Part shown: one piece after another, positions 8,029-15,919 of the stretch | Layout of the letters: the number at the start of each line of letters is the position of its first letter | Position numbering within the stretch: position 1 is the stretch's first letter | Assembly (NCBI RefSeq): GCF_016411865.1 | Contig: NZ_JAEKJA010000006.1 | Location: 1 to 64,000, forward strand | Reading direction: 5' to 3' | DNA length: 64,000 bases | Source: Acuticoccus mangrovi | GTDB taxonomy: Bacteria > Pseudomonadota > Alphaproteobacteria > Rhizobiales > Amorphaceae | The notes under the pieces: model-generated | What the model saw: only the letters and a program-made list of their open reading frames with translations | What the model was told of the DNA's origin: nothing | The model's database searches: none | Position numbers and translations under genes: made by a program

Positions 8029-9177
8029 ATGCCGTCCCGCCAGCCTCCGACCTCCTTGCCGTCCGAACGGTTCGCGGTGGATGTTGCGGTGGTCGGCGGC
8101 GGCCTCGTCGGCAGCGCCATCGCGTGGGGCGCGCTCGAGGCGGGCGCCACGGTCGCGCTGCTCGATGAGGGGGACGTCGCCCACCGGGCCTCGCGCGGCA
8201 ATTTCGGGCAGATCTGGGTTCAGGGGAAGGGCGAGGGCCATCCGCCCTATGCGCGCCTCACCCAGCGGTCCGCGACGCTGTGGCCGGAGTTCTCCGCCCG
8301 CCTCGGCGTGCGCACCGGCATCGATGTCGGCTTCAGCCAGCCCGGCGGGCTGACCCTCTGCCTCAGCGAGGAGGAGCTTGCGACGCGCGCGGCGATCGCG
8401 AGCCGCCTCGATGCGGAGGGCGGCTCGGCCGGAATGGCGATCCTCGACCGCGACGCGGTGGCGCGCATGACGCCGCTGCCGCTCGGCGACAGCGTGCGGG
8501 GCGCCTCCTTCTGCCCGGCCGATGCCCACGCCAATCCGCTCGCCCTGTTGCGCGCCTTCCATCTCGACATTCAAGCGCAAGGCGGCGCCTTCATCCCCCA
8601 CACGAGCGTCGAAGCGGTGAGGGCGGTGCGGGGCGGCTTCGCGATCGCGACGTCCGCGGGCGAGATCGTGGCCGGCAAGGTCGTGGTGGCGGCCGGGCTC
8701 GGCAGCGCGGGGCTCGCCGCCTCGCTCGGCCTCGACATGCCCGTGCGCCCGGTGCGCGGGCAGGTGATGGTGACCGAGCGCGCCGCCCCGCTCGGCGACT
8801 TCCTCTTCACCGGCCTGCGCCAGACGCGGGAAGGGAGCTTGATGATCGGCGGCACGCAGGAGGAGGTGGGCTTCGACGACGGCACCGCCAACGTCGCGAT
8901 GCGCACGATGTCGCGCCGCGCGGTCGCCTCCTTCCCCGACATCGCCCGTCTCGACGTGGTGCGCTGCTGGGGTGCCCTGCGGATCATGACGCCGGATGGG
9001 CGGCCGATCTATCAGCAGTCCCGGCGCTATCCCGGCGCCTTCGCCGCGACCTGCCATAGCGGCGTCACCCTCGCCGCGGCGCATGCCCTGGTGGTCGCGC
9101 CGTCGATCGTGGCGGGCGACCTGCCGCACGAGCTCGCCACCTTCAGCGCGGATCGCTTCCATGTTCAAGCGGCTTGA
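8029..9177 (+). CDS. FAD-dependent oxidoreductase, DAO family (HcnC / opine oxidase subunit B-like)
   Basis: This 382-residue D-amino-acid-oxidase-fold protein has the dinucleotide motif VDVAVVGGGLVGSAIAWGAL at residues about 17-36. Its C-terminus CWGALRIMTPDGRPI...CHSGVTLA is typical of glycine/sarcosine/opine oxidases. The next two genes encode a small [2Fe-2S] protein and a second FAD protein with a BFD-like domain. The three together match the subunit set of hydrogen cyanide synthase (HcnABC) and octopine/nopaline oxidases. In such enzymes this subunit oxidises the amine substrate. Hydrogen cyanide production should not be assumed: the hydantoinase context points to imino or opine-like compounds. 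Confidence 0.88.
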   Translation: MPSRQPPTSLPSERFAVDVAVVGGGLVGSAIAWGALEAGATVALLDEGDVAHRASRGNFGQIWVQGKGEGHPPYARLTQRSATLWPEFSARLGVRTGIDVGFSQPGGLTLCLSEEELATRAAIASRLDAEGGSAGMAILDRDAVARMTPLPLGDSVRGASFCPADAHANPLALLRAFHLDIQAQGGAFIPHTSVEAVRAVRGGFAIATSAGEIVAGKVVVAAGLGSAGLAASLGLDMPVRPVRGQVMVTERAAPLGDFLFTGLRQTREGSLMIGGTQEEVGFDDGTANVAMRTMSRRAVASFPDIARLDVVRCWGALRIMTPDGRPIYQQSRRYPGAFAATCHSGVTLAAAHALVVAPSIVAGDLPHELATFSADRFHVQAA

Positions 9178-9448
9178 GCGCGGCGGACCGACGGTCCGCT
9201 TCCGCTTCGAGGACGAGGAGATCGAGGCGGTGGAAGGGGAGAGCGTCGCCGCCGCCCTTCTCGCCGCCGGCATCGATACTTTTCGGACGAGCCCGCTCGG
9301 CCCCGCCCGGGCGCCCTATTGCATGATCGGGATGTGCTTCGACTGCCTCGTGAGCATCGACGGGGTGGAGAACCGCCGGGCCTGCCAGGTCGCCGTGGCG
9401 CCGGGCCTCTCGGTGCGTCGCCAGAGCGGGGCGAGGCGGGTCGGATGA
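9161..9448 (+). CDS. Small (2Fe-2S)-binding subunit, HcnA-like
   Basis: This 95-residue plant-type ferredoxin-like subunit has four cysteines spaced as C-x4-C-x2-C and then a distal cysteine (YCMIGMCFDCLV ... NRRACQV). It carries VEGESVAAALLAAGID, as in the small subunits of opine oxidases and HcnA. It starts inside the previous gene (17-bp overlap), and its stop overlaps the next start as ATGA. It probably carries electrons between the two flavin subunits of the complex. Confidence 0.87.
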   Translation: MFKRLERGGPTVRFRFEDEEIEAVEGESVAAALLAAGIDTFRTSPLGPARAPYCMIGMCFDCLVSIDGVENRRACQVAVAPGLSVRRQSGARRVG

Positions 9449-10827
9449 GGAAGGTCGACGTCATCGTGATCGGCGCTGGGCCTGCCGGCATGGCGGCCGC
9501 GACGCACCTTGCCGAGCGAGGGCGGGACGTGGTCGTGGTCGACGATCAGCGCACCCCCGGCGGGCAGATCTATCGCGGGGCGGAGCGCAATGCCGCCTCG
9601 CCGGCGCGGGCGCGCATTCTGGGTGCCGACGCGGCGCGCGGGGCCGCGCTGATCGCCGCCTTCCGTGCGAGCGGCGCGCGCTATTGGCCCGAAAGCCGCG
9701 TCTGGCGTGTGACGGCTGAGCGCGAGGTTTCGCTGACCCGAAACGGGCGGAGCGAGACCCTCGGCACACCCGTCGTCATCGCCGCGACCGGGGCGATGGA
9801 GCGGCCCGTTCCCGTGCCCGGCTGGACGCTCCCCGGGGTGATGACCGCCGGCGCGCTGCAGACGCTTCTGAAGGGCGACGGCCTCGTACCGGCCGAGCCG
9901 CCGGTGCTCGTCGGCAGTGGGCCGCTGCTTCTCCTCCTCGCCAACCAGCTCATCGCGGCGGGGGTGGCGCCGGCGGCGATCGTCGAGACCTCGGTTCGGC
10001 CATGGGCGGCGCGCGGCGAGCTCTCGCTGGTGCTCGAGCCCGTCGCGCGACGCGACCTGTGGCGCGGCCTCGCAATGCTCGCGAAGCTGCGGCGCGCGCG
10101 CGTTCCGCACTACCGGAACGCCACGGAGATCCGCATCGAGGGCAGCCGCCGCGCCGAGGCGGTGTCGTTCGTCGCGGGTGGACGGCGCCAGCGGATCGCG
10201 GCATCGCTCTTTGCCCTCCACGAGGGGGTGATCCCGGCCCAGCAGCTCAGCCGCTCGCTCGGCATCGCCCATGATTTCGACGAGCGTCACCATGCCTTCG
10301 GTCCGCGCGTCGACGGGCGCGGCGAGAGCCCCATCCCCGGCATCCTCTTCGCCGGTGACTGCGTGCGGATCGCCGGCGCCGCCGCCGCCGAGCATGCCGG
10401 GCGCATCGCCGCGATCTCGGCGTTGCGGATGCTGACGGCGGACCCCGCGCTCGACGCCGCGGCGCTCGCGGACGAACAGCGCCAGTTGCAGGCGCACGCG
10501 CGGATCCAGTCGCTCGTCGACGCCGTCTACCCGCCGCCCGCGATGCTCGCGGCGACGCCCGACGAAACGGTGATCTGCCGCTGCGAGAACGTGACGGCGG
10601 GCGAGCTGCGGGCGGCGGTTGCCGCCGGCTGCGCGGGTCCCAATCAAGCGAAGAGCTTTCTGCGCGTCGGGATGGGGCCGTGCCAGGGCCGGCTCTGCGG
10701 GCCGACCGTCGCCGGCCTCATCGCCGAGATGCAGCACCGCTCCGTGGGCGACGTCGGCTACTTCCGCATCCGCGCTCCCCTCCAACCCGTAACGGTCGGC
10801 GAGCTCGCCGACATGCAGGACGCATGA
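9445..10827 (+). CDS. FAD/NAD(P)-binding oxidoreductase with BFD-like [2Fe-2S] domain (HcnB / opine oxidase subunit A-like)
   Basis: This 460-residue flavoprotein subunit has the N-terminal FAD motif VIVIGAGPAGMAAATHLAERG, a TPGGQIYRG block and a second nucleotide motif PVLVGSGPLLLLLANQL. The late IPGILFAGDCVRIAGAAAAEHAGRIAA is as expected for this family. The C-terminus holds a bacterioferritin-associated-ferredoxin-like cluster site, VICRCENV ... GMGPCQGRLCGPTV (C-x-C and C-x4-C). The start ATG overlaps the previous stop, and the end overlaps the next start, so the oxidase is one translationally coupled unit. Confidence 0.9.
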   Translation: MRKVDVIVIGAGPAGMAAATHLAERGRDVVVVDDQRTPGGQIYRGAERNAASPARARILGADAARGAALIAAFRASGARYWPESRVWRVTAEREVSLTRNGRSETLGTPVVIAATGAMERPVPVPGWTLPGVMTAGALQTLLKGDGLVPAEPPVLVGSGPLLLLLANQLIAAGVAPAAIVETSVRPWAARGELSLVLEPVARRDLWRGLAMLAKLRRARVPHYRNATEIRIEGSRRAEAVSFVAGGRRQRIAASLFALHEGVIPAQQLSRSLGIAHDFDERHHAFGPRVDGRGESPIPGILFAGDCVRIAGAAAAEHAGRIAAISALRMLTADPALDAAALADEQRQLQAHARIQSLVDAVYPPPAMLAATPDETVICRCENVTAGELRAAVAAGCAGPNQAKSFLRVGMGPCQGRLCGPTVAGLIAEMQHRSVGDVGYFRIRAPLQPVTVGELADMQDA

Positions 10828-11129
10828 TCATTGTCGTGACATCCGATCTTCGGCTGACGCTTGAGGATCCCGAGGATTTTCGCCGCTTCAAGGTCAAGGT
10901 CGACGCCGCCGCGGAGCCCGAGACCGTCGCCGCGGCGCTCGCCCCGCTCGCCGGGCTGGAGGATCGCGACACGGCCTGGGTCGACGAAGCCGCCTTGCGC
11001 CGCCTCGGCCCGGAGGGCGACGCGTGGCAGGCGGGCCTTTCCAAGATGATCGCCGCCGCCGCGCCGCACGGCTGGGTGCACCCGCAGACCGGCGCGATCC
11101 GCGCCCACGTCGAGTGGACGGCGGCGTGA
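10824..11129 (+). CDS. Small hypothetical protein in the oxidase operon
   Basis: This 101-residue protein (MIIVVTSDLRLTLEDPEDF ... HPQTGAIRAHVEWTAA) has no motif I recognise. It has no signal peptide or membrane segment and no cysteines. Stop/start overlaps of 4 bases on both sides (ATGA and GTGA) show that it is a genuine coupled member of the operon, between the large oxidase subunit and the racemase. A role as an accessory or assembly factor for the oxidase is a guess. Confidence 0.75.
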   Translation: MIIVVTSDLRLTLEDPEDFRRFKVKVDAAAEPETVAAALAPLAGLEDRDTAWVDEAALRRLGPEGDAWQAGLSKMIAAAAPHGWVHPQTGAIRAHVEWTAA

Positions 11130-11839
11130 GCGAGCGCCACCGCACGGTCCACGGGGTGACGGTGGGCATCCTGATGCTCGACACCGGCTTCGAGCGGTTG
11201 CCGGGGGATATCGGCAACGCGGTGACCTTCCACTTTCCCGTGCAGTACGCCGTGGTGCGGGGCGCGACGTCGGCGCGCGTCGTGTCGCGCCGGCCGGACG
11301 CGGAGCTGTTGCCTCTCTTCATCGAGGCTGCGCGGGGGCTCGTCGCCCTCGGCGTCGACGGGATCGCCACGAGTTGCGGCTTTCTCTCGCTGTTTCACCC
11401 GGAGCTGAAGGCCGCGCTGCCGGTCCCGGTGGCGACGTCGAGCCTCCTGCAGGTTGCGCTCGTCGACCAGGTGCTCCCCGCCGGCCGCCGCGCCGGGGTT
11501 CTCACCATGGATGCCGAGGCGTTGACGGCGGACCACCTGCGCGCCGTCGGCGCGCCCGTCGACGTGCCGGTCGCCGGGATCGCACCGGATTCGAAGTTCC
11601 GCCGCGGCCAGCGCGGCAACGCGACGTCGGTGTCGTTCGCCGACCACGAGGCCGACACGATCGCTGCCGCCGAGCGCCTCCTCGCCAGCCATCCCGAGGT
11701 CGGCGCGCTGGTGCTCGAATGCACCAACATGCCCCCCTACGCACGCTCGCTCGCCCGGCGCTTCGACATGCCGGTGTTCGACGTCGCGACCCTCATCAAC
11801 TGGTTTCACGCCGGGCTGCGGCCCCGCGTCTACGACTGA
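11126..11839 (+). CDS. Aspartate/glutamate (hydantoin) racemase-family protein
   Basis: This 237-residue protein of the Asp/Glu/hydantoin racemase fold uses two cysteines as acid and base. One is in the block GIATSCGFLSLFHPELK and the other in VLECTNMPPYARSLA. The start is GTG at 11,126, overlapping the preceding stop. Adjacent hydantoinase subunits make racemisation of a hydantoin or of the amino acid released from it the most natural role, but maleate isomerase-like activity is also possible in this fold. Confidence 0.82.
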   Translation: MSERHRTVHGVTVGILMLDTGFERLPGDIGNAVTFHFPVQYAVVRGATSARVVSRRPDAELLPLFIEAARGLVALGVDGIATSCGFLSLFHPELKAALPVPVATSSLLQVALVDQVLPAGRRAGVLTMDAEALTADHLRAVGAPVDVPVAGIAPDSKFRRGQRGNATSVSFADHEADTIAAAERLLASHPEVGALVLECTNMPPYARSLARRFDMPVFDVATLINWFHAGLRPRVYD

Positions 11840-11865
11840 TCCGCCGGACACGAAGAGATAGCTCG

Positions 11866-13989
11866 ATGAATGCGCCCGCTTCCCTACCCGCAGCAGGCAC
11901 CGCGCCCCGGTTGAGGATCGCGGTCGATATCGGCGGCACCTTCACCGACGGGATCGCCGAGGAGAGCGGCACCGGCCGCATCTGGGTGGGCAAGTGCCTC
12001 ACCACCCCGGCCGACCCCGGCGAGGGGGTGTCGGAGGTGATCGCCCAGCTCCTCGACAAGATGGCCGCCGACGGCGAGCGGGTGGAGGAGGTGGTGCACG
12101 GCACGACGCTCGTCACCAACACGCTCATCGAGCGGCGCGGCGCGCCGACCGGCCTCGTCGTCACCAAAGGCACGCGCGACACGCTCGATATCGCCCGTGA
12201 GGTCCGCTACGACCTCTACGATCTGCGCCTGGAGCTGCCCGAGCCGCTGGTGCCCGGCGAGGCGCGCGCCGAGGTGGGGGCGCGGATGGACCGCACCGGC
12301 GCCGAGATCACCCCGCTCGACGAGGCGATGGTGGAGGCGGTCGCCGACGCGATCGGCGCGATGGGGGTGAGCGCCGTCGCGGTGTGCCTCCTCCACGCCT
12401 ACGTCAACGAGGCGCACGAGGAGGCGCTGGGTAAGGCTCTCGCGGCCCGCTTCCCCGACCTCGCGATCAGCCTCTCCTCGCGCGTCGCGCGCGAGATCCG
12501 CGAATATGAGCGGATGTCGACGACGAGCGCCAACGCCTACGTGCAGCCGCTGGTGCGCGACTATCTCAACGCGCTCGGCGAGCGGATCGGCGGGGCGGGC
12601 ATTGCCGGGCTTCTGCGCATCATGCTGTCGAGCGGCGGCTTCACCTCGGCGGAGGCGGCGGCCGACACGCCCATCCTTCTCCTCGAATCGGGGCCGGCCG
12701 CGGGGGTGATCAGCGCGCTCAACACCGGGATCGAGGCGGGGTTCGACACGATCCTCGCCTTCGACATGGGCGGCACCACGGCGAAGGCGTGCGTCGCGAC
12801 GGGCGGGGCGCCGGACATCGCCCACACCTTCGAGGCGGCCCGCGTCAAGCGCTTCAAGAAGGGGAGCGGCCTGCCGATCCTCATCCCGAGCATCGATCTC
12901 ATCGAGATCGGCGCCGGGGGCGGCAGCATCGCCACCATCGACGCGCTGGGGCTTCTGAAGGTCGGGCCGCGCAGCGCCGGATCGGTGCCGGGTCCCGCCG
13001 CCTACGGGCGCGGCGGCGAGGAGGCGACGGTGACCGACGCCGACCTCGTGCTCGGCTATCTCGACGCCAACAGCTTCCTCGGCGGCGAAATGAGCCTGCG
13101 CACCGACCTCGCCGAGGCCGCCCTCGGCCGGCTCGGCGCGCGGCTCGGCCTGTCGGTGACCGAGGTCGCCGCCGGGATCGCCGACATCGTCAACGAGAAC
13201 ATGGCGGCGGCCGCCCGCGTCCACATCGCCGAGAAGGGGCTCGATCCGCGCGCCTTCACCATGGTGGCGACGGGTGGCGCGGGCCCGGTGCATGCGGTGG
13301 AGGTGGCGCGGCGGCTGAGGGTGCGCCGGCTCCTCTGCCCCATCGCCGCGGGGGCGGGCTCTTGCCTCGGCCTCCTCGCCGCGCCGCCGCGGGTCGATCG
13401 GGCCTGGTCGAAGCCGACCCTTCTCGAAGCGCTCGACTGGGACGAGGTGACGGCGATGCTGTCAGGCCTGCGGGTCGATGCGGAGACCGAGCTCACCTCG
13501 GCCTCCGCCGACCTCGGAGCGATCGCGTGGAGCGTCCTCATCGAGATGCGCTACGCGGGGCAGGGGAGCGTCATCTCGATCACCCTGCCGTACGACGAGA
13601 TCGCGTCGCGCCCCGTCGCGGCGATGCGCGAGAGCTTCGAGGCCGCCTATCGCGACCTCTACGGCAACACCGTCCCGAACGCCCGCATCGAGGTGGTGAC
13701 GTGGCGCCTCACCGGCCAGAGCGGGGTGGAGAGCCGCCGCTTCTCCTGGGCCGAAGGCCGCGGCGGTGGGGCGGCGACGCCGAAGGCTCACCGCGAAGTC
13801 TATCTGCCGGCCGAGCGCCGCTTCGCCTCGGCACCCGTCTACGATCGCTACGCGCTGCCTCCGGGCACCCGGCTCGATGGCCCGGTGATCCTGGAAGAGC
13901 GCGAATCGACGCTCGTTGTCCCGCTCACCGCCGCCGTCGAGATCCTTCCCGACCTCGCCGTGTGCGTCGATTTTGGAGAGCCCGCATGA
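11866..13989 (+). CDS. hyuA: Hydantoinase/oxoprolinase subunit A
   Basis: This 707-residue ATP-dependent ring-opening enzyme subunit is of the N-methylhydantoinase/5-oxoprolinase/acetone carboxylase family. The actin-like ATPase motif IAVDIGGTFTDGIAE is at the N-terminus. It is followed by VVHGTTLVTNTLIERRGAPTG, the FDMGGTTAKAC second phosphate motif and VATGGAGPVHAVEVA. The start ATG at 11,866 lies 26 bases after the racemase stop. It acts with subunit B, which overlaps its stop codon. The family hydrolyses cyclic amides (hydantoins, 5-oxoproline) at the cost of ATP. Confidence 0.95.
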   Translation: MNAPASLPAAGTAPRLRIAVDIGGTFTDGIAEESGTGRIWVGKCLTTPADPGEGVSEVIAQLLDKMAADGERVEEVVHGTTLVTNTLIERRGAPTGLVVTKGTRDTLDIAREVRYDLYDLRLELPEPLVPGEARAEVGARMDRTGAEITPLDEAMVEAVADAIGAMGVSAVAVCLLHAYVNEAHEEALGKALAARFPDLAISLSSRVAREIREYERMSTTSANAYVQPLVRDYLNALGERIGGAGIAGLLRIMLSSGGFTSAEAAADTPILLLESGPAAGVISALNTGIEAGFDTILAFDMGGTTAKACVATGGAPDIAHTFEAARVKRFKKGSGLPILIPSIDLIEIGAGGGSIATIDALGLLKVGPRSAGSVPGPAAYGRGGEEATVTDADLVLGYLDANSFLGGEMSLRTDLAEAALGRLGARLGLSVTEVAAGIADIVNENMAAAARVHIAEKGLDPRAFTMVATGGAGPVHAVEVARRLRVRRLLCPIAAGAGSCLGLLAAPPRVDRAWSKPTLLEALDWDEVTAMLSGLRVDAETELTSASADLGAIAWSVLIEMRYAGQGSVISITLPYDEIASRPVAAMRESFEAAYRDLYGNTVPNARIEVVTWRLTGQSGVESRRFSWAEGRGGGAATPKAHREVYLPAERRFASAPVYDRYALPPGTRLDGPVILEERESTLVVPLTAAVEILPDLAVCVDFGEPA

Positions 13990-15527
13990 GCCGCAACGAT
14001 CTCGACCCCGTCACGCTGGAGATCCTGTGGACGCGCCTCGTGAGCGCGGTGGACGAGGCGTCCGCCGCCTTCGTGCGCACGTCGTTCTCCACGCTCGTGC
14101 GCGAGGCCAACGACTTCGCCGTGGTGCTGACCGACAAGGAGGGGCGCTCGGTCGCCCAGTCGTCGATGAGCATTCCCTCCTTCATCGGCACGCTGCCGGC
14201 GACGGTGAAGCACTTCATCCGCCACTTCCCGCCCGAGACGCTCGCGCCGGGCGACGTGCTCATCACCAACGATCCGTGGATGGGGACGGGCCATATCCAC
14301 GACATCACGGTGGTGATGCCGATCTTCCGCGACGGCAGCATCCACGGCTATGCCGCGGTGACGAGCCACATGCCGGACATCGGCGGCCGGCTGCGCTCCT
14401 CCGGCACGCGCGAGATCTTCGAGGAGGGATTGCAGATCCCGATGCTGAAGCTCGTTCGCGCCGGCGTGGTCGACGACACGGTGGTCGCCTTCATCTCGCA
14501 GAATGTGCGGGTGCCGGAGCAGACGATGGGCGACGTCTGGGGCGAGGTGGCCGCCTGCCGCATGCTCGAAGGTCGCCTCAACGAGCTGCTCGACGATTCC
14601 GGGCTCGACCTCGACCGGCTGAGCGGCGAGATCCGCGGCCGCTCCGAGGCGGCGATGCGCGCCGCCGTCGCCGCCTTGCCGGACGGCGACTATCGCTATC
14701 GCCTCGAGCACGACGGCTTCGAGGAGCGGATCGTGATCCAGAACCGGGTCGAGATCCGCGGCGACCGGGTGCACATCGACTATACGGGGACGTCCGAGCA
14801 GCTGCCCCGCTCGGTGAACACCGTGCCGATCTACACCTTCGCCTACACCGCCTTCGGGGTGAAGGCGCTGCTGTCGCCCGACATTCCGAACAACGAGGGG
14901 AGCTTCCTGCCGATCTCGACCTCGGCGCCGGAAGGGACGATCCTCAACCCCCGCTACCCCGCCGCGAGCGGTGCCCGCGGGATGATCGGCCATCTTCTGC
15001 CGGTCGCCTTCATGGCCGCCCTCGCCGATGTCCTGCCCGACCGGGTGATGGCGCCGGGGTCGGCCAACTCCTCCTTCACCATGGCGGGCGAGGACGAGGG
15101 GCGGCGCTACGCGACGGCGAACTTCCTGAACGCCGGGCAGGGAGCGTTCGCCGACCGCGACGGCCTGTCGGTGGTGAGCTTCCCGTCGAACCTCGGCAAC
15201 ACGCCGATCGAGGTGATCGAGGCGGGGGCGCCGGTGCGCGTGCTGCACCGGGCGGTGCGCCCGGGCAGCGGCGGCGGCGGCGCCCATCGTGGCGGCGACG
15301 GGCTCGACTTCGCCTTCGAGTTCGTCGGCGACACGCCGGCCGTCTGCTCCTTCCTGATGACGCGCCTCAAGGCGGCGCCGCCGGGGCTTGCGGGGGGCGA
15401 TCCCGGCGTCGTCGGCCGCCTCACGCTGAACGGTACCGACATCGACCCCGCCGACCACTGGATCCTCAAGAAGGGCGATCGGGTGGTGATGCAGACCGCG
15501 GGCGGCGGCGGCTACGGCAAGGCCTAG
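13986..15527 (+). CDS. hyuB: Hydantoinase/oxoprolinase subunit B
   Basis: This 513-residue subunit B completes the cyclic amidohydrolase with HyuA. Family features include DPVTLEILWTRLVSAVDEA, SFIGTLPATVKHFIRHFPPE, LITNDPWMGTGHIHDITVV and the glycine-rich end RPGSGGGGAHRGGDG ... MQTAGGGGYGKA. The ATG at 13,986 overlaps the HyuA stop as ATGA. It is the last gene of the operon that begins with the monooxygenase at 6,960. Confidence 0.95.
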   Translation: MSRNDLDPVTLEILWTRLVSAVDEASAAFVRTSFSTLVREANDFAVVLTDKEGRSVAQSSMSIPSFIGTLPATVKHFIRHFPPETLAPGDVLITNDPWMGTGHIHDITVVMPIFRDGSIHGYAAVTSHMPDIGGRLRSSGTREIFEEGLQIPMLKLVRAGVVDDTVVAFISQNVRVPEQTMGDVWGEVAACRMLEGRLNELLDDSGLDLDRLSGEIRGRSEAAMRAAVAALPDGDYRYRLEHDGFEERIVIQNRVEIRGDRVHIDYTGTSEQLPRSVNTVPIYTFAYTAFGVKALLSPDIPNNEGSFLPISTSAPEGTILNPRYPAASGARGMIGHLLPVAFMAALADVLPDRVMAPGSANSSFTMAGEDEGRRYATANFLNAGQGAFADRDGLSVVSFPSNLGNTPIEVIEAGAPVRVLHRAVRPGSGGGGAHRGGDGLDFAFEFVGDTPAVCSFLMTRLKAAPPGLAGGDPGVVGRLTLNGTDIDPADHWILKKGDRVVMQTAGGGGYGKA

Positions 15528-15613
15528 CCACGCCGCCGACGCCCATCGAGCGGGCTCGTCGCGCGACCGCTTGCCTTCGTGGCGGGCAGCGACGCCGGGC
15601 CCCGCCGATCCGG

Positions 15614-15657
15614 CCGGTCGACGTCGCCGTCGGGCGGTCGCGGGCCACGTCGACCGG
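15614..15657. other. 11-bp perfect stem-loop in the gap after hyuB
   Basis: The 392-bp gap 15,528-15,919 contains no gene. CCGGTCGACGT at 15,614-15,624 pairs perfectly with ACGTCGACCGG at 15,647-15,657, with a GC-rich 22-base loop. No T-run follows, so it may end or protect the hyuB transcript without being a standard intrinsic terminator. Confidence 0.4.
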
Positions 15658-15795
15658 GCGGGCGAAGACCCCAGAAGATAAGACGGAGTTCGGACGTGGC
15701 GGGGTGAGGGGGCCGCGCCGCGGGGCTGGTCGTCGGCCGTGAGGTGCGACATTGATCATGCTCAAAATTTGGACAGAAACGCCCGATTTCGAGCG

Positions 15796-15839
15796 TTGAC
15801 CGTCGAGCCCCTTCGTTACACCATTCGGACCGTCATTAC
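15796..15839 (+). promoter_or_regulatory. Candidate promoter and operator of the spermidine/iron-type ABC operon
   Basis: TTGACC (15,796-15,801), 17 bases and CACCAT (15,819-15,824) form a likely promoter. From 15,814 the sequence matches the SDR promoter block at 4,564 in 18 of 26 positions, including CGTTACAC and CGGACC at the same spacing. A common regulator for the SDR gene and this ABC operon is therefore plausible. Confidence 0.45.
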
Positions 15840-15919
15840 GTTTTTCGACGGTTCGCCGACACAACGGACACCCATCGCCGCGGAACGCCAGGCGATACCA
15901 GCAGGAGGGGCGGAGAGTT

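Noticed and set aside
8029-10827. Hydrogen cyanide synthase hcnABC
   Set aside because: Subunit types match, but gene order is C-A-B and the neighbours are hydantoinase, racemase and monooxygenase genes, so an opine or imino-acid oxidase is more likely.
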